A program made the position numbers and the translations under genes. The notes under the pieces were generated by a model, which ran no database searches, was not told where the DNA came from, and saw only the letters and a program-made list of their open reading frames with translations. A stretch of 64,000 nucleotides of DNA from Duganella aceris (GTDB lineage: Bacteria; Pseudomonadota; Gammaproteobacteria; Burkholderiales; Burkholderiaceae_D): the NCBI RefSeq assembly GCF_011090165.1, contig NZ_JAADJT010000003.1, positions 310,001-374,000 on the forward strand, given 5' to 3'. Position 1 is the first letter of the stretch. Each line of letters opens with the position of its first letter. This document shows positions 57,601 to 64,000 of this stretch, piece after piece.

Positions 57601-60600
57601 GATCGAAGTCGAGGACTTCGCCGCGCTGACCAGCGCGCAACTGCGCTCGCTGACCACCGACCAGATGCAGGCGCTGCTGATCGACCAGCTGCACGCGCTG
57701 AGCACCGCCGACATCGCCGCCTTCACCCAGACCCAGTTGTCCGTGCTGAGCCTGGCGCAGCTGGCGGCCCTGGGCAACCTGTCCGACTACAGCACCGCCC
57801 AGATCGCGGCGCTGTCGACCGACCGCATCACCGCGCTGACGGCGGACGACATCGCCTCGCTGAGCACGCGCCAGATCGCGGCGCTGAGCTCGGCGCAGCT
57901 GTCGGTGCTCGACCAGACCCAGCTGGAAGCCTTGAGCGGCCAGCAGGTGGGCGCGCTCAGCATCGCCGGCCTGAAGGGCCTGGATGCGGCGCACCTGGCG
58001 ATGATCGAGGTGGACGACGTGCCGTTCCTGAAGTCGGCCCAGCTGCAGTCGCTCAACAGCGTGCAGCTGCAGGCGCTGACGCCGGAGCAGATCGCCGCGT
58101 TGACGACGCAGGGCGTGTCCGGCCTGAAAGCCAACCAGATCCCGCTGCTGACCAACGCCCAGCTGGCCGCGCTGAGCGCGATCAACGGCCTGAGCACCGA
58201 CCAGATCCGCGCCCTGACCACCGACCAGCTGCCGCTGCTGCTGGCGGACCAGATCGCGCAACTGACCACCAGACAGATCGCCGCGCTGACCAACGCGCAG
58301 GTGACGGTGTTGACCACCGACCAGATCGTCGCGCTGGAGACCGGCGACCTGATCGCGCTGGATCCGCGCGCGCTGGCCGCGCTCAGCGCCGACCAGATCG
58401 CCGCCATCGAAGGCGCCGACCTGGCCGCGCTGCGCTCGACCCAGATCGGCGTGCTGAGCACCACGCAATTGCAGGCCATCACCATCGACCAGATCGGCTA
58501 CCTCGGCACCGGCGCCATCGGCGGACTGTCGGCCAACCAGGTCGGCAGCCTCAGCACCGACCAGATCGTCGCGCTGAGCGGCGCCCAGCTGCGCGCGCTG
58601 AGCACGCGCGCCATCGCCGCGCTCACCACCGACCAGTTCGTCGCGATCGAGGCCGGCGACATCGCCAGCCTCAGCACCCGGCAGATGCAGGCGCTCAACA
58701 CCGACGAGATCGTCAGCCTGACGGCCGACCAGCTCAGTTCGCTGACCTCGAGCCAGGTGCGCGCGCTCAGCACGCGCCAGCTGGCGGCGCTGACCACCGA
58801 CCAGTTCGCGCTGCTGGCGTCGCTGGGCATGCTGAGCACGCGCCAGGTCGGCGGCCTGACCACCGACACGCTGTCGTCGCTGGACGACACCCAGCTCGGC
58901 CAGCTGAGCAGCAGCCAGATGGCCGCGCTCAACAGCAAGCAGGTATCGTCGCTGACCACCCACCAGATCCAGGCCCTGACGGTCAACCAGTGGCGCGCCA
59001 TCAGCACCACCGCCATCCGCGTGCTCAACAGCGACCAGCTGGCCGCGATGGAGCAGGAAGACCTGGCCGGCCTGAAGAGCAGCCAGTTCGCCGCGCTGAC
59101 CACCTTGCAGATCTCGCAGCTCAGCATCGACCAGATGGGCCAGTTGAGCAGCGCCGAGATCGCCGCGATGACGGCGACCCAGATCAAGACGCTGACGACC
59201 GATCAGCTGGCCGGCCTGACGTCGCTCAATCCATTGACCACGGCGCAGTTCAGCGCGCTGACCAGCGACCAGCTGATCTCGCTCGACGGCGACCACATCG
59301 CCTCGCTGCGGACCGCGCAGATCGCCTCGCTCGGCAAGGCGCAGCTGCTGAGCCTGAGCACCAACCAGATCGTCGCGCTGAGCGCCGCGCAGATGCGGGC
59401 GCTGTCGCTGCTGGCGCTGCCGGGCCTGACCAGCGACCAGATCCAGGCGATCGAAGTGGAAGACCTGCAGGCGCTCAGCACCGCCCAGGTGGCGACGCTG
59501 ACCGTGGCCCAGGTCGGCGCGCTGACCGTGGACCAGCTGGGCGCGCTGAAGACCGCGCAGATCGTCGGCTTGACCGCCGGCGACATCAAGGCGCTGAGCA
59601 CCGACCAGATCAACAGCCTGTCGACGCTGGGCGTACTCAGCGACAGCCAGGTGGCGGCGCTGACCTCGGACCAGTTGGGCATGCTGGACACGGACAGCTT
59701 CGCCTCGCTGCGCTCGTCGCAGATGGACGCGCTGAACGCCAAGCAGGTGGCGCAATTGTCGACCGCGCAGCTGGCCGGCCTGAGCACCCAGCAAGCGGTC
59801 GGCCTGCACCTGACCTACCTGACCACCGACCAGTTCAGCTCCTTGAGCGCGCAATCGCTCGGCGGCCTGAGCACGGCGCAGATCACCACCCTGACCAGCG
59901 CGCAGATCACGTCGCTGACCAACGACCAGATCACGGCGCTGAGCACGCGCTCGCTGGCCACGCTGGGCGCGGCGCAGCTGCAGGCGCTGAGCACCAACCA
60001 GCTCGGCGCGCTGTCCTCGCTGAGCGCCTTCTCGACGGCGCAGATCCCGAACCTGACCTCCGACCAGATCGCCGGCCTGAACGAAACCCTGTTCGACACG
60101 CTGACCACCCGCCAGCTCGGGGTGCTGGGCAGCAAGCAGGCGCCGGGCATCAGCACGCTGCAGATCTCGTCGCTGACCATGGCGCAGATCGCGGCGCTGT
60201 CGACCACCGCGCTGAACGCCTTCAACAGCGACCAGCTGCAGACGCTGGACGCCGGCGACATCGGCGCGCTGAAGACGGCGCAGATCGCGGCGCTGAAGCC
60301 CACCGTGTTCAGCAGCTTCAACGTCGACCAGATCGCCGCCTTCACCACCAGGCAGATTCCATCGGTCTCGGCCAACCAGCTGAAGGCGCTCAGCGCCGAG
60401 CAGATGAACGCGCTGACCGCCGACCAGATCGCCGTGATGAGCGCGGCGCAAAAAGCGGCGATCGCCGCCAGCCCGCTGATCCTCGACCTGGACGGCAACG
60501 GCGTGCAAACGCTGGGCTACCAGGCCGGCGTGATGTTCGACATCAACGCCGACGGCGCCAAGGTCAACACCGGCTGGGTCGGCAAGGGCGACGGCTTGCT

Positions 60601-61255
60601 GGTGCTGGACCGCAACAAGGACGGCGTGATCAACGATGGCCGCGAATTGTTCGGCACCGCCACCGACGCCGGCGGCGGCGGCAAGAGCAGCGACGGCTTC
60701 GCCGCGCTGAGCGAGATGGACAGCAACCACGACGGTGTGGTCGACGCCAACGACGCCCAGTTCGCCGACTTGCGGATCTGGGTCGACGCCAACGCCGACG
60801 GCGTCAGCCAGGCCGACGAGTTGAAGACGCTGAGCGCGCTGGGCGTGGCCAGCCTGAAGCTGGCGGCCGAGCAGACGAGTGAACTAAACAACGGCAACTG
60901 GGTCGGCCTCAGCTCCAGCTACACCGGCACCGACGGAACCGAGCACGCCATGGCCGACGTCTGGTTCCGCGTCAACCGCAGCGCCAACGTCAGCGCGCTG
61001 ACGCAGGCGATCGCCGGCTACGGCCGCGCGGCCGACCAGGCCGGCGACACCGGCGGATCGCTGCGGCCGCCGGCCGAGGCGGCGCGCGACGACGCCAAGG
61101 CGAGCGGCCTGGGCGGCAGCGTGGCGGCGTTGAGCGAGCAGTTGCGGCGCTACGACGCCACCACCGCCCTGAGCGGCGCCGGCGGCATGGCCAACACCGA
61201 ACGCGAGGACTGGCTGCGCCGGCAACCGGCGGCCGGCATGCTGGCGGCGAAGTAA
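51689..61255 (+). CDS. giant octapeptide-repeat protein with C-terminal Ca-binding domain
   Basis: A protein of 3188 residues and unknown role. Residues about 10-2920 are an eight-residue repeat, roughly [ILV]-x-A-L-[ST]-T-x-Q, about 360 times. Octads form modules: 15 counted by hand (first from residue 291; starts at 52559, 52961, 53363, 53765) are each exactly 134 residues, 16 octads plus a hexad such as IVALKS. Octad 8 often lacks Gln; octad 10 is usually AIETRD or AIEVED. One module is 132 residues and one fusion is 214. From residue 2928 the chain is different: PLILDLDGNG and five DxDxDG-like loops resembling EF-hand/dockerin calcium sites. No Sec signal, membrane segment or RTX nonapeptide is present. 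A long adhesin or surface/ruler protein is possible; export route unknown. Confidence 0.9.
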   Translation: MTTLVPTFTTANIASWTTAQIVTLTTEDMQAFSSDQIGALSTTGLRALTTRQIANLSLDGVLGITTDGIPALTNAQVAALTGGQIQTLSSDQLIALNTREITALTTSQLNALAPAQVAALETVDIRALQTLQINSIGSDQIGNLTTDQIAALSSRQLVAISTRAITALTSDQMLSLSSTALQQLVSSQINALTEWQLGTLTTDQIAQLSTLQVSTLATTSLALLTSDQFAALETRDLIWLSSKQIAALTQTQLAGIGTDQAHALRSNEIAALSGDQLALLSTDQINALSSLAPLNSKQIAGLTTDQIASLTTKTIAALGTAQLAALNADQVVALNSDQLISLGTAQVAALTTNLLTQLTTTQLQAIELRDIAVLTSGQVRALSNEQIAALTTAQVAALSSANEQALRPDQIAALTTDQIAGLKSLLPLTSLQIQALTTDQLTWLETADLVALTSSQLAALTPDQIQALSTDQVAWLTTLQIAGLSTSMLSQLNTDQIAAIETRDIAALTTSQIQALTASQLVVLSTDQIRSMTTNDAVALRPEQLAALTTDQIVALKSLLPLRSVQIQSLTTDQIAALTTQTIGTLFSNQLNALNADQLHALSTDQLVALGTSQVAALSTALLSQLTTDQLQGLETRDFAVLTTRQIRAFDTTQIAALNTDQIVALSSADLQALTAEQVGALTTDQIIALKSLLPLTSAQIQALSTTQLAALETRDLVALTSVQLAALTAEQVQSLNSDQIAGLTVAQYGSMSTNMLNLLTTDQIGQIETRDIAALRTAQVAQLATDQLVALHTEQFAALSSAAVGALSTDQIGVLTTDQLNALATLAAMSSSQIGAFTTAQLAALSTTNLASLASSQLRAFSAEQIGALTTDQIVALSVGQYRGLSSLAIAALNTDQIRAIETRDIAALDANQVNKLTSDQIVALLTEQVWALSSADTAALTEEQVAALSTDQVDALRYLNVLSTRQMRALTSDQIGGITLNDLATLNTRQIGAISSDQVTALSTDQIVALSTAQIGALSTSALSTLGTDAIAAIETRDIRALRTAQLANLSTDQIRALTTDQMAALTSAEVRALSAVQLAVLSSDQIAALASLMPLGTKQIAALTSDQIAAIGTDDIAALSTAQVAGLTFDQATALTSDQVVAMNTAQLRALSTAVLAALGTDRIAALSNGDLASLSTRQIAALSSDQLLGLNTNQLRALTTAEIAALTASQLGSLNDAQLDALATLAALSTRQLGALNTDQVSHLNLADLRSLATRQIAALNSDQLRALTTDQVAALGTHQLRAIGTAALATLTTDQIAALTNAEVAILSTRQIAALTSDQLGALSTDQITSLTTAEIAALTPDQKAALSSAQLAALSSLASFSSAAIAALTTDQIASLPLSILARLTTAQIASLTTDQTGVLSTDQIVALTTAQVRALTTVQLASLNTDQIQAIEIVDLQALSTRQIIALTTDQIANLSLPQVASLSTRDIASLSTRQVHALTTDQLANLATLAPLTSRQIAALTTDQIASLSNVATLKTSQIAGLTSVQIGALSTDQVVALTTAQVRSLTVATLAALNTDQVQAIELVDIAALGTNQIIALNSDQLAALTAGQFAALSSRVLASMTSRQIAALSTDQIDSLASLAMLTTAQIRALTTDQLGNLLLPQIGTLKTAQLSALTSKQAQALTTDQLVALSTAQVRGMGAAVVASLTTDQTASMEAADIAALSTAQIIALRTEQIAALTLDQLSALTSRAIAALTVRQVAVLTTAQFAALGSLGGLTTRQIGGLSSDQVLALTPAQVAALTVAQIAALTTAQLAYFGVPQIGALTSAQVRALSTSMIAALSTDQLSVLPDDDLRALGSHQIAALTSDQLVSLLPNQFAVLTTREIAALTTRQIGYLDANMLGSLSTLSALTTQQVRALSTDQLNALATPSFTTLKTSQLAALSSSQGQGLTDDQIINLSTAQVRALSTSLLSHLSLTQLVAIEVEDFAALTSAQLRSLTTDQMQALLIDQLHALSTADIAAFTQTQLSVLSLAQLAALGNLSDYSTAQIAALSTDRITALTADDIASLSTRQIAALSSAQLSVLDQTQLEALSGQQVGALSIAGLKGLDAAHLAMIEVDDVPFLKSAQLQSLNSVQLQALTPEQIAALTTQGVSGLKANQIPLLTNAQLAALSAINGLSTDQIRALTTDQLPLLLADQIAQLTTRQIAALTNAQVTVLTTDQIVALETGDLIALDPRALAALSADQIAAIEGADLAALRSTQIGVLSTTQLQAITIDQIGYLGTGAIGGLSANQVGSLSTDQIVALSGAQLRALSTRAIAALTTDQFVAIEAGDIASLSTRQMQALNTDEIVSLTADQLSSLTSSQVRALSTRQLAALTTDQFALLASLGMLSTRQVGGLTTDTLSSLDDTQLGQLSSSQMAALNSKQVSSLTTHQIQALTVNQWRAISTTAIRVLNSDQLAAMEQEDLAGLKSSQFAALTTLQISQLSIDQMGQLSSAEIAAMTATQIKTLTTDQLAGLTSLNPLTTAQFSALTSDQLISLDGDHIASLRTAQIASLGKAQLLSLSTNQIVALSAAQMRALSLLALPGLTSDQIQAIEVEDLQALSTAQVATLTVAQVGALTVDQLGALKTAQIVGLTAGDIKALSTDQINSLSTLGVLSDSQVAALTSDQLGMLDTDSFASLRSSQMDALNAKQVAQLSTAQLAGLSTQQAVGLHLTYLTTDQFSSLSAQSLGGLSTAQITTLTSAQITSLTNDQITALSTRSLATLGAAQLQALSTNQLGALSSLSAFSTAQIPNLTSDQIAGLNETLFDTLTTRQLGVLGSKQAPGISTLQISSLTMAQIAALSTTALNAFNSDQLQTLDAGDIGALKTAQIAALKPTVFSSFNVDQIAAFTTRQIPSVSANQLKALSAEQMNALTADQIAVMSAAQKAAIAASPLILDLDGNGVQTLGYQAGVMFDINADGAKVNTGWVGKGDGLLVLDRNKDGVINDGRELFGTATDAGGGGKSSDGFAALSEMDSNHDGVVDANDAQFADLRIWVDANADGVSQADELKTLSALGVASLKLAAEQTSELNNGNWVGLSSSYTGTDGTEHAMADVWFRVNRSANVSALTQAIAGYGRAADQAGDTGGSLRPPAEAARDDAKASGLGGSVAALSEQLRRYDATTALSGAGGMANTEREDWLRRQPAAGMLAAK
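52559..60469. repeat. 402-bp higher-order tandem coding repeat (24-bp basic unit)
   Basis: The DNA behind the protein modules: consecutive 402-bp units with diverged sequence, each of 24-bp subunits plus one 18-bp subunit. Units start for example at 52559, 52961, 53363 and 53765, and the register is kept through most of the gene. Third-position changes are common, so the array is old and kept by selection on protein rather than a recent expansion. Confidence 0.88.
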
Positions 61256-61260
61256 CACGG

Positions 61261-61285
61261 CGGCGGGCGCCCGGCCCGCCGTTTT
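61261..61285 (+). terminator. terminator of the giant repeat gene
   Basis: CGGCGGGC (61261-61268) pairs with GCCCGCCG (61274-61281), followed by TTTT. It begins 5 bp after the stop codon. Confidence 0.75.
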
Positions 61286-61293
61286 CAAGCGAC

Positions 61294-61323
61294 CAAAAAA
61301 AAACCGCCATCCGGCGGTTTTTG
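61294..61323. terminator. bidirectional terminator between the giant gene and flgL
   Basis: A run of nine A, stem ACCGCC/GGCGGT with loop ATCC, then a run of T. It can end both the rightward giant gene and leftward flgL. Confidence 0.88.
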
Positions 61324-61339
61324 ACGTTTGGCGGCGGAC

Positions 61340-62602
61340 TCAGGTGATGTAATTGAACAGCGACAAGCCGGCCAGGCTCTTGAACGACTTTTGTGCCGCG
61401 TCCAGCATGGTCGACTGCTGGGTGAACAGCGATACCGCCTTGACCATGTCGACGTCCTGCAGGTCCGACAAGGTGGCCGCGTACTGCAGGTTCAGGTCGT
61501 CGCCCGAGCTGTCCAGGTAGTCCAGCTCCTTGAGCCGCGAACCGACCGCCGATTGCACTGCCAGCAGGTTGTCGGTGGCGTTGTCGATGTTCATGTGCGC
61601 CTGGTTCAGCTTGTTGTTCAGGCTGGCCTGGCCGGCGGCGCCGTCGCCGGGCGCGCGCAGCGCCGCGATCAGGTCGCTCACGGTGGTGAACACCGATTGC
61701 TTGGTGGACGGCTCGACCGCGAAGTTGTCGCCGTCGGCCGGCTCGCCCTTGACGTCGAACTGCACCCCGTCGAAGCTGATGTTCTGGCCGCTGACATAGG
61801 GCTGCGGCTCGGCCGGGATCGGCGTCGGCGGCACCGGCTGGTTCAGCGTCAGGTCGGTCACCGTGTAGGTGGTGACCTTGGGGATGCCCGGCTGTTCCGG
61901 CACCACCTGGAAGTCGATCTGGTACTTGTGGCCGGTCAGCAAGGTCTGGTCCTTGACCGAACCGGCGCTGATGATGCCGGTGCCGCCGCGGTCGTAGTTG
62001 GCCGCGTCCGGCCTGGTGACGAAGTTGCCGTTGCCGGTGGCGTTGTTCTCGAACACCGACGACCCGGAATCGGTGATCGGCACCTTGCGGGTCGACCCGA
62101 CCTGCAGCTCGCGCTGGCCCTGGTCGCCCTGGTAGGCGGCGCCGGTGGCGGTTTGCGTGAACGGCAAGGTGCTGGATTTATACCCGGCGAACACATAGCC
62201 GCCGACGCCGTCCGAACTGTTGGCCTGGCCCAACAGGTCGGCCAGCCGGCCCTCCAGCTCGACCGCCAGCGATTCGCGGTCCTTTTGCGTCATGCCGCCG
62301 TTGCCGGCGTTGACGGTCAGCGTCTTGATGTCCTGCAACAGCGAGGTCGAGCTGGCCAGCGCCACCGTCTCCAGCGACAACATGCCCTTGGCGTTGGCGC
62401 GGTTGGTCACCAGCTGGGTATTGATCGATTGCGACTGCGTCACCTCCAGCACCCGCGCGGCGGCGATCGGGTCGTCGGCCGCGCTCAGGTTCTTGCGCTG
62501 GGTCGAAAGTTGCTGCTGGGTACGGGCGAGCGCCGTCTGCAGCGAGCCGATCTGGCCGACGCCGACGTCGTATATGGTCTGGGAACTGATGCGCATGCTC
62601 AT
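61340..62602 (-). CDS. flgL: flagellar hook-filament junction protein FlgL (HAP3)
   Basis: Junction protein of 420 residues. N-terminal flagellin-like helix (MRISSQTIYDVGVGQIGSLQ, LARTQQQLSTQRKNLSAADDP) and C-terminal helix (LQYAATLSDLQDVDMVKAVS, AAQKSFKSLAGLSLFNYI) are conserved. The start at 62602 has GAGGTG 7 bp upstream; MRISSQ two codons later is the alternative. Downstream of flgK, 15 bp apart. Confidence 0.95.
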   Translation of the reverse strand: MSMRISSQTIYDVGVGQIGSLQTALARTQQQLSTQRKNLSAADDPIAAARVLEVTQSQSINTQLVTNRANAKGMLSLETVALASSTSLLQDIKTLTVNAGNGGMTQKDRESLAVELEGRLADLLGQANSSDGVGGYVFAGYKSSTLPFTQTATGAAYQGDQGQRELQVGSTRKVPITDSGSSVFENNATGNGNFVTRPDAANYDRGGTGIISAGSVKDQTLLTGHKYQIDFQVVPEQPGIPKVTTYTVTDLTLNQPVPPTPIPAEPQPYVSGQNISFDGVQFDVKGEPADGDNFAVEPSTKQSVFTTVSDLIAALRAPGDGAAGQASLNNKLNQAHMNIDNATDNLLAVQSAVGSRLKELDYLDSSGDDLNLQYAATLSDLQDVDMVKAVSLFTQQSTMLDAAQKSFKSLAGLSLFNYIT

Positions 62603-62617
62603 GGTGCCACCTCGTGA

Positions 62618-64000
62618 TTAATTGCCCAGGCTGAGCAGGGTGTCGAACAACTGGCTGGCCACCTGCATCACCTTGCCGCTGGCCTGGTACGCCTGTTGAT
62701 AGCGTAACAGATTTGCCGCTTCCTCATCCAGATTCACACCGGACACGCTTTGTTGCGAATTGGTGGCCTGGGCCACGGCGGCGTCGGCGGCGATGCCGCC
62801 GATCTGCGCCTCGGACGCCTTGGCGCCGACATAGTTGACCATCTGGGCGTAGCTGACCTGGTAGGTCGCGCTGCCGTTGTTCATGATGTTCTTGCTCTGC
62901 AGCCCGGCCAGCAACGCGCCGTTGCGGCTGTCGCCGACGCCGCTGACGTTGGGGCCGACGGTGAAGGTGTCGAGGTCGGCCGGCGTGCCGCTGATGTTGA
63001 AGCTGATGCCGCCGAAGCTGATGGCGGCGCCGTCGGTGTACGGCACCGGCGTGCCGGCCGGATACACGGTGGCGGTGCCGTTGACCGTCACCGTCACATC
63101 CTTGTCCGCCGGGAAGCCGGACAGCGTGCCGCTGGCCTGGTCGAAGCTCAGCGTCAGCGGCGCCGTCAGCGCGTTGCCGGGCGTCAGGTAGCTGGCGTCC
63201 ACCGTGCCCGGCGTGATCTTGGCGTTGCCGGCGTTGGCGGTCGGCGCGGCGGTCGCGACCGGCGTCGCCAGCGCCACCTTCTTCGGATCCGACACCAGCA
63301 CCTTGAACTGGGCGGCGGCTTCGAAGGTCGGACGCACCAGGAAATTATCCTTGGTCACCGGCGTGCCGGTGATGCTGTACGACACGCCGTCGATCACCTG
63401 CGGCTCGGTCTGCGGGAAGGGATTGATCTGCGTGACCTTGCCGTCGCTCTTGCGGGTGACGTTGAAGTTGGTGCCGTCGTAATCGACGCTGTAGTCGCTG
63501 GCGGTCAAGGCGGCGGCGTCGGTCACCACGGCGGTGACGTTGGCGCTGCTCACCGGCGAATTCTTGCTGTTGGCGCCGACGAAGGCGTTGATCGGACCGA
63601 AGAACGGCGTGCCGGCGTCGCCGTTCTTGTCCTGGCCCAGCACGTGCTGCGCGTTGAAGCTGACCGCCAGCGCCGCCGCCACCTGGCCCAGCGCGTTTTG
63701 CGCATGGTCCATCGGGCCGTTGCGGAACTCCAGCAGGCCGCCCAGCTGGCCGCCGGTGATCACGCTGTCGGGCAGCTCGCTGAAGCCGCCCGGATTGTTC
63801 ATATAGCCGACCGTGACCCGGCCCGGCTCGTTCGACGCCGAACTGGTGCCCAGCTGGAAAGCCTTGTCGCCCAGCACCAGCGGCTGACCGGTGCCGAAGG
63901 TCACGGTCAGCTGGTTGTTCTCGCCCGGCAAGACTTGCGTCTTGACCAGCTTGTTCAATTCGGTCAGCACCTGGTCGCGCTGGTCCAGCAGGTCGTTGGG
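62618..64000 (-). CDS. flgK: flagellar hook-associated protein FlgK (HAP1), N-terminus beyond window
   Basis: C-terminal part, at least 460 residues, of the hook-filament junction protein. The frame is open to base 64000, where it reads NDLLDQRDQVLTELNKLVK, a FlgK hallmark. The end has the conserved tail ATNSQQSVSGVNLDEEAANL and LRYQQAYQASGKVMQVASQLFDTLLSL. The middle contains long beta-rich Gly/Thr/Asp segments typical of the exposed domain. Transcribed with flgL. Confidence 0.95.
   Translation of the reverse strand, partial: PNDLLDQRDQVLTELNKLVKTQVLPGENNQLTVTFGTGQPLVLGDKAFQLGTSSASNEPGRVTVGYMNNPGGFSELPDSVITGGQLGGLLEFRNGPMDHAQNALGQVAAALAVSFNAQHVLGQDKNGDAGTPFFGPINAFVGANSKNSPVSSANVTAVVTDAAALTASDYSVDYDGTNFNVTRKSDGKVTQINPFPQTEPQVIDGVSYSITGTPVTKDNFLVRPTFEAAAQFKVLVSDPKKVALATPVATAAPTANAGNAKITPGTVDASYLTPGNALTAPLTLSFDQASGTLSGFPADKDVTVTVNGTATVYPAGTPVPYTDGAAISFGGISFNISGTPADLDTFTVGPNVSGVGDSRNGALLAGLQSKNIMNNGSATYQVSYAQMVNYVGAKASEAQIGGIAADAAVAQATNSQQSVSGVNLDEEAANLLRYQQAYQASGKVMQVASQLFDTLLSLGN

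Noticed and set aside
51689-60469. CRISPR-like or non-coding satellite array
   Set aside because: The 24-bp units are contiguous without spacers, diverge mostly in ways that keep the octad, and stay in one frame for 9 kb. This is coding repeat.
51611-60730. A 3039-codon open frame on the minus strand opposite the giant repeat gene
   Set aside because: The 24-bp unit read backwards in this frame happens to lack stops, so periodicity keeps it open. It gives a Gly/Arg/Gln/Leu-rich repeat with no domain, while the plus frame has a promoter-like site, a ribosome site and a recognisable C-terminal domain.
51689-61255. RTX adhesin or haemolysin call for the giant protein
   Set aside because: No GGxGxDxxx nonapeptides are present in the repeat region; only the end domain resembles those proteins. 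The repeat is eight residues, not nine.
61294-61323. Poly-A/poly-T tract as a transposon end
   Set aside because: It is part of a short hairpin between convergent genes and fits a bidirectional terminator; no terminal inverted repeats or target duplication are seen.

Overview
The window is GC-rich, densely packed bacterial DNA. The gene set and neighbourhoods (gmk-rpoZ-spoT, rdgB-hemW, a long fli cluster, a NodT/OprM-type efflux channel, REP-type palindromes with a RAYT) suggest a betaproteobacterium of the Oxalobacteraceae (Massilia, Duganella or Janthinobacterium group). The taxon is an inference from style and synteny, because no rRNA gene is present. I saw no tRNA, rRNA, CRISPR array or prophage.

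Left part (1-29.6 kb), mainly housekeeping and signalling. In order: the end of an unknown gene; a two-domain KaiC-like ATPase with a single-domain receiver; transaldolase and a strong terminator; a three-gene RND efflux operon (adaptor, pump, outer-membrane channel); a perfect 41-bp inverted repeat; a patatin-like hydrolase; and a chemoreceptor. A leftward block follows: Ser/Thr kinase, PP2C phosphatase, rph, a REP palindrome, rdgB and hemW. Then come yicC, a TraB-like periplasmic protein, three small enzymes or enzyme-like genes, gmk-rpoZ-spoT, a second copy of the REP palindrome next to a RAYT transposase, greB, a small membrane protein, a soluble PAS histidine kinase with a NarL-type regulator, and a GGDEF diguanylate cyclase.

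Right part (29.8-64 kb), one flagellar region. Filament genes fliC-flaG-fliD-fliS-fliT have sigma-28-like promoters before fliC and fliD. They lead into a second FliK-like gene, an orphan FlhB C-terminal homologue (FhlB type) and the c-di-GMP brake ycgR. fliE is read leftward, divergent from fliFGHIJK. fliLMNOPQR follows (motor switch and export gate). flgL and the C-terminal part of flgK lie leftward at the right edge. The diguanylate cyclase before fliC and ycgR within the cluster fit c-di-GMP control of motility.

The most unusual item sits between fliR and flgL: a 3188-residue protein (51689..61255). About 2,900 residues are an octapeptide repeat (consensus roughly [IL]-A-A-L-[ST]-T-D-Q). 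The octads are grouped into higher-order modules of exactly 134 residues (16 octads plus one hexad, 402 bp), each with a recurring acidic octad of the A-I-E-T-R-D kind. It ends in an EF-hand/dockerin-like calcium-binding domain. There is no Sec signal, no RTX nonapeptide block and no type I secretion gene nearby. Its function is unknown and it is the main candidate for an undescribed system.
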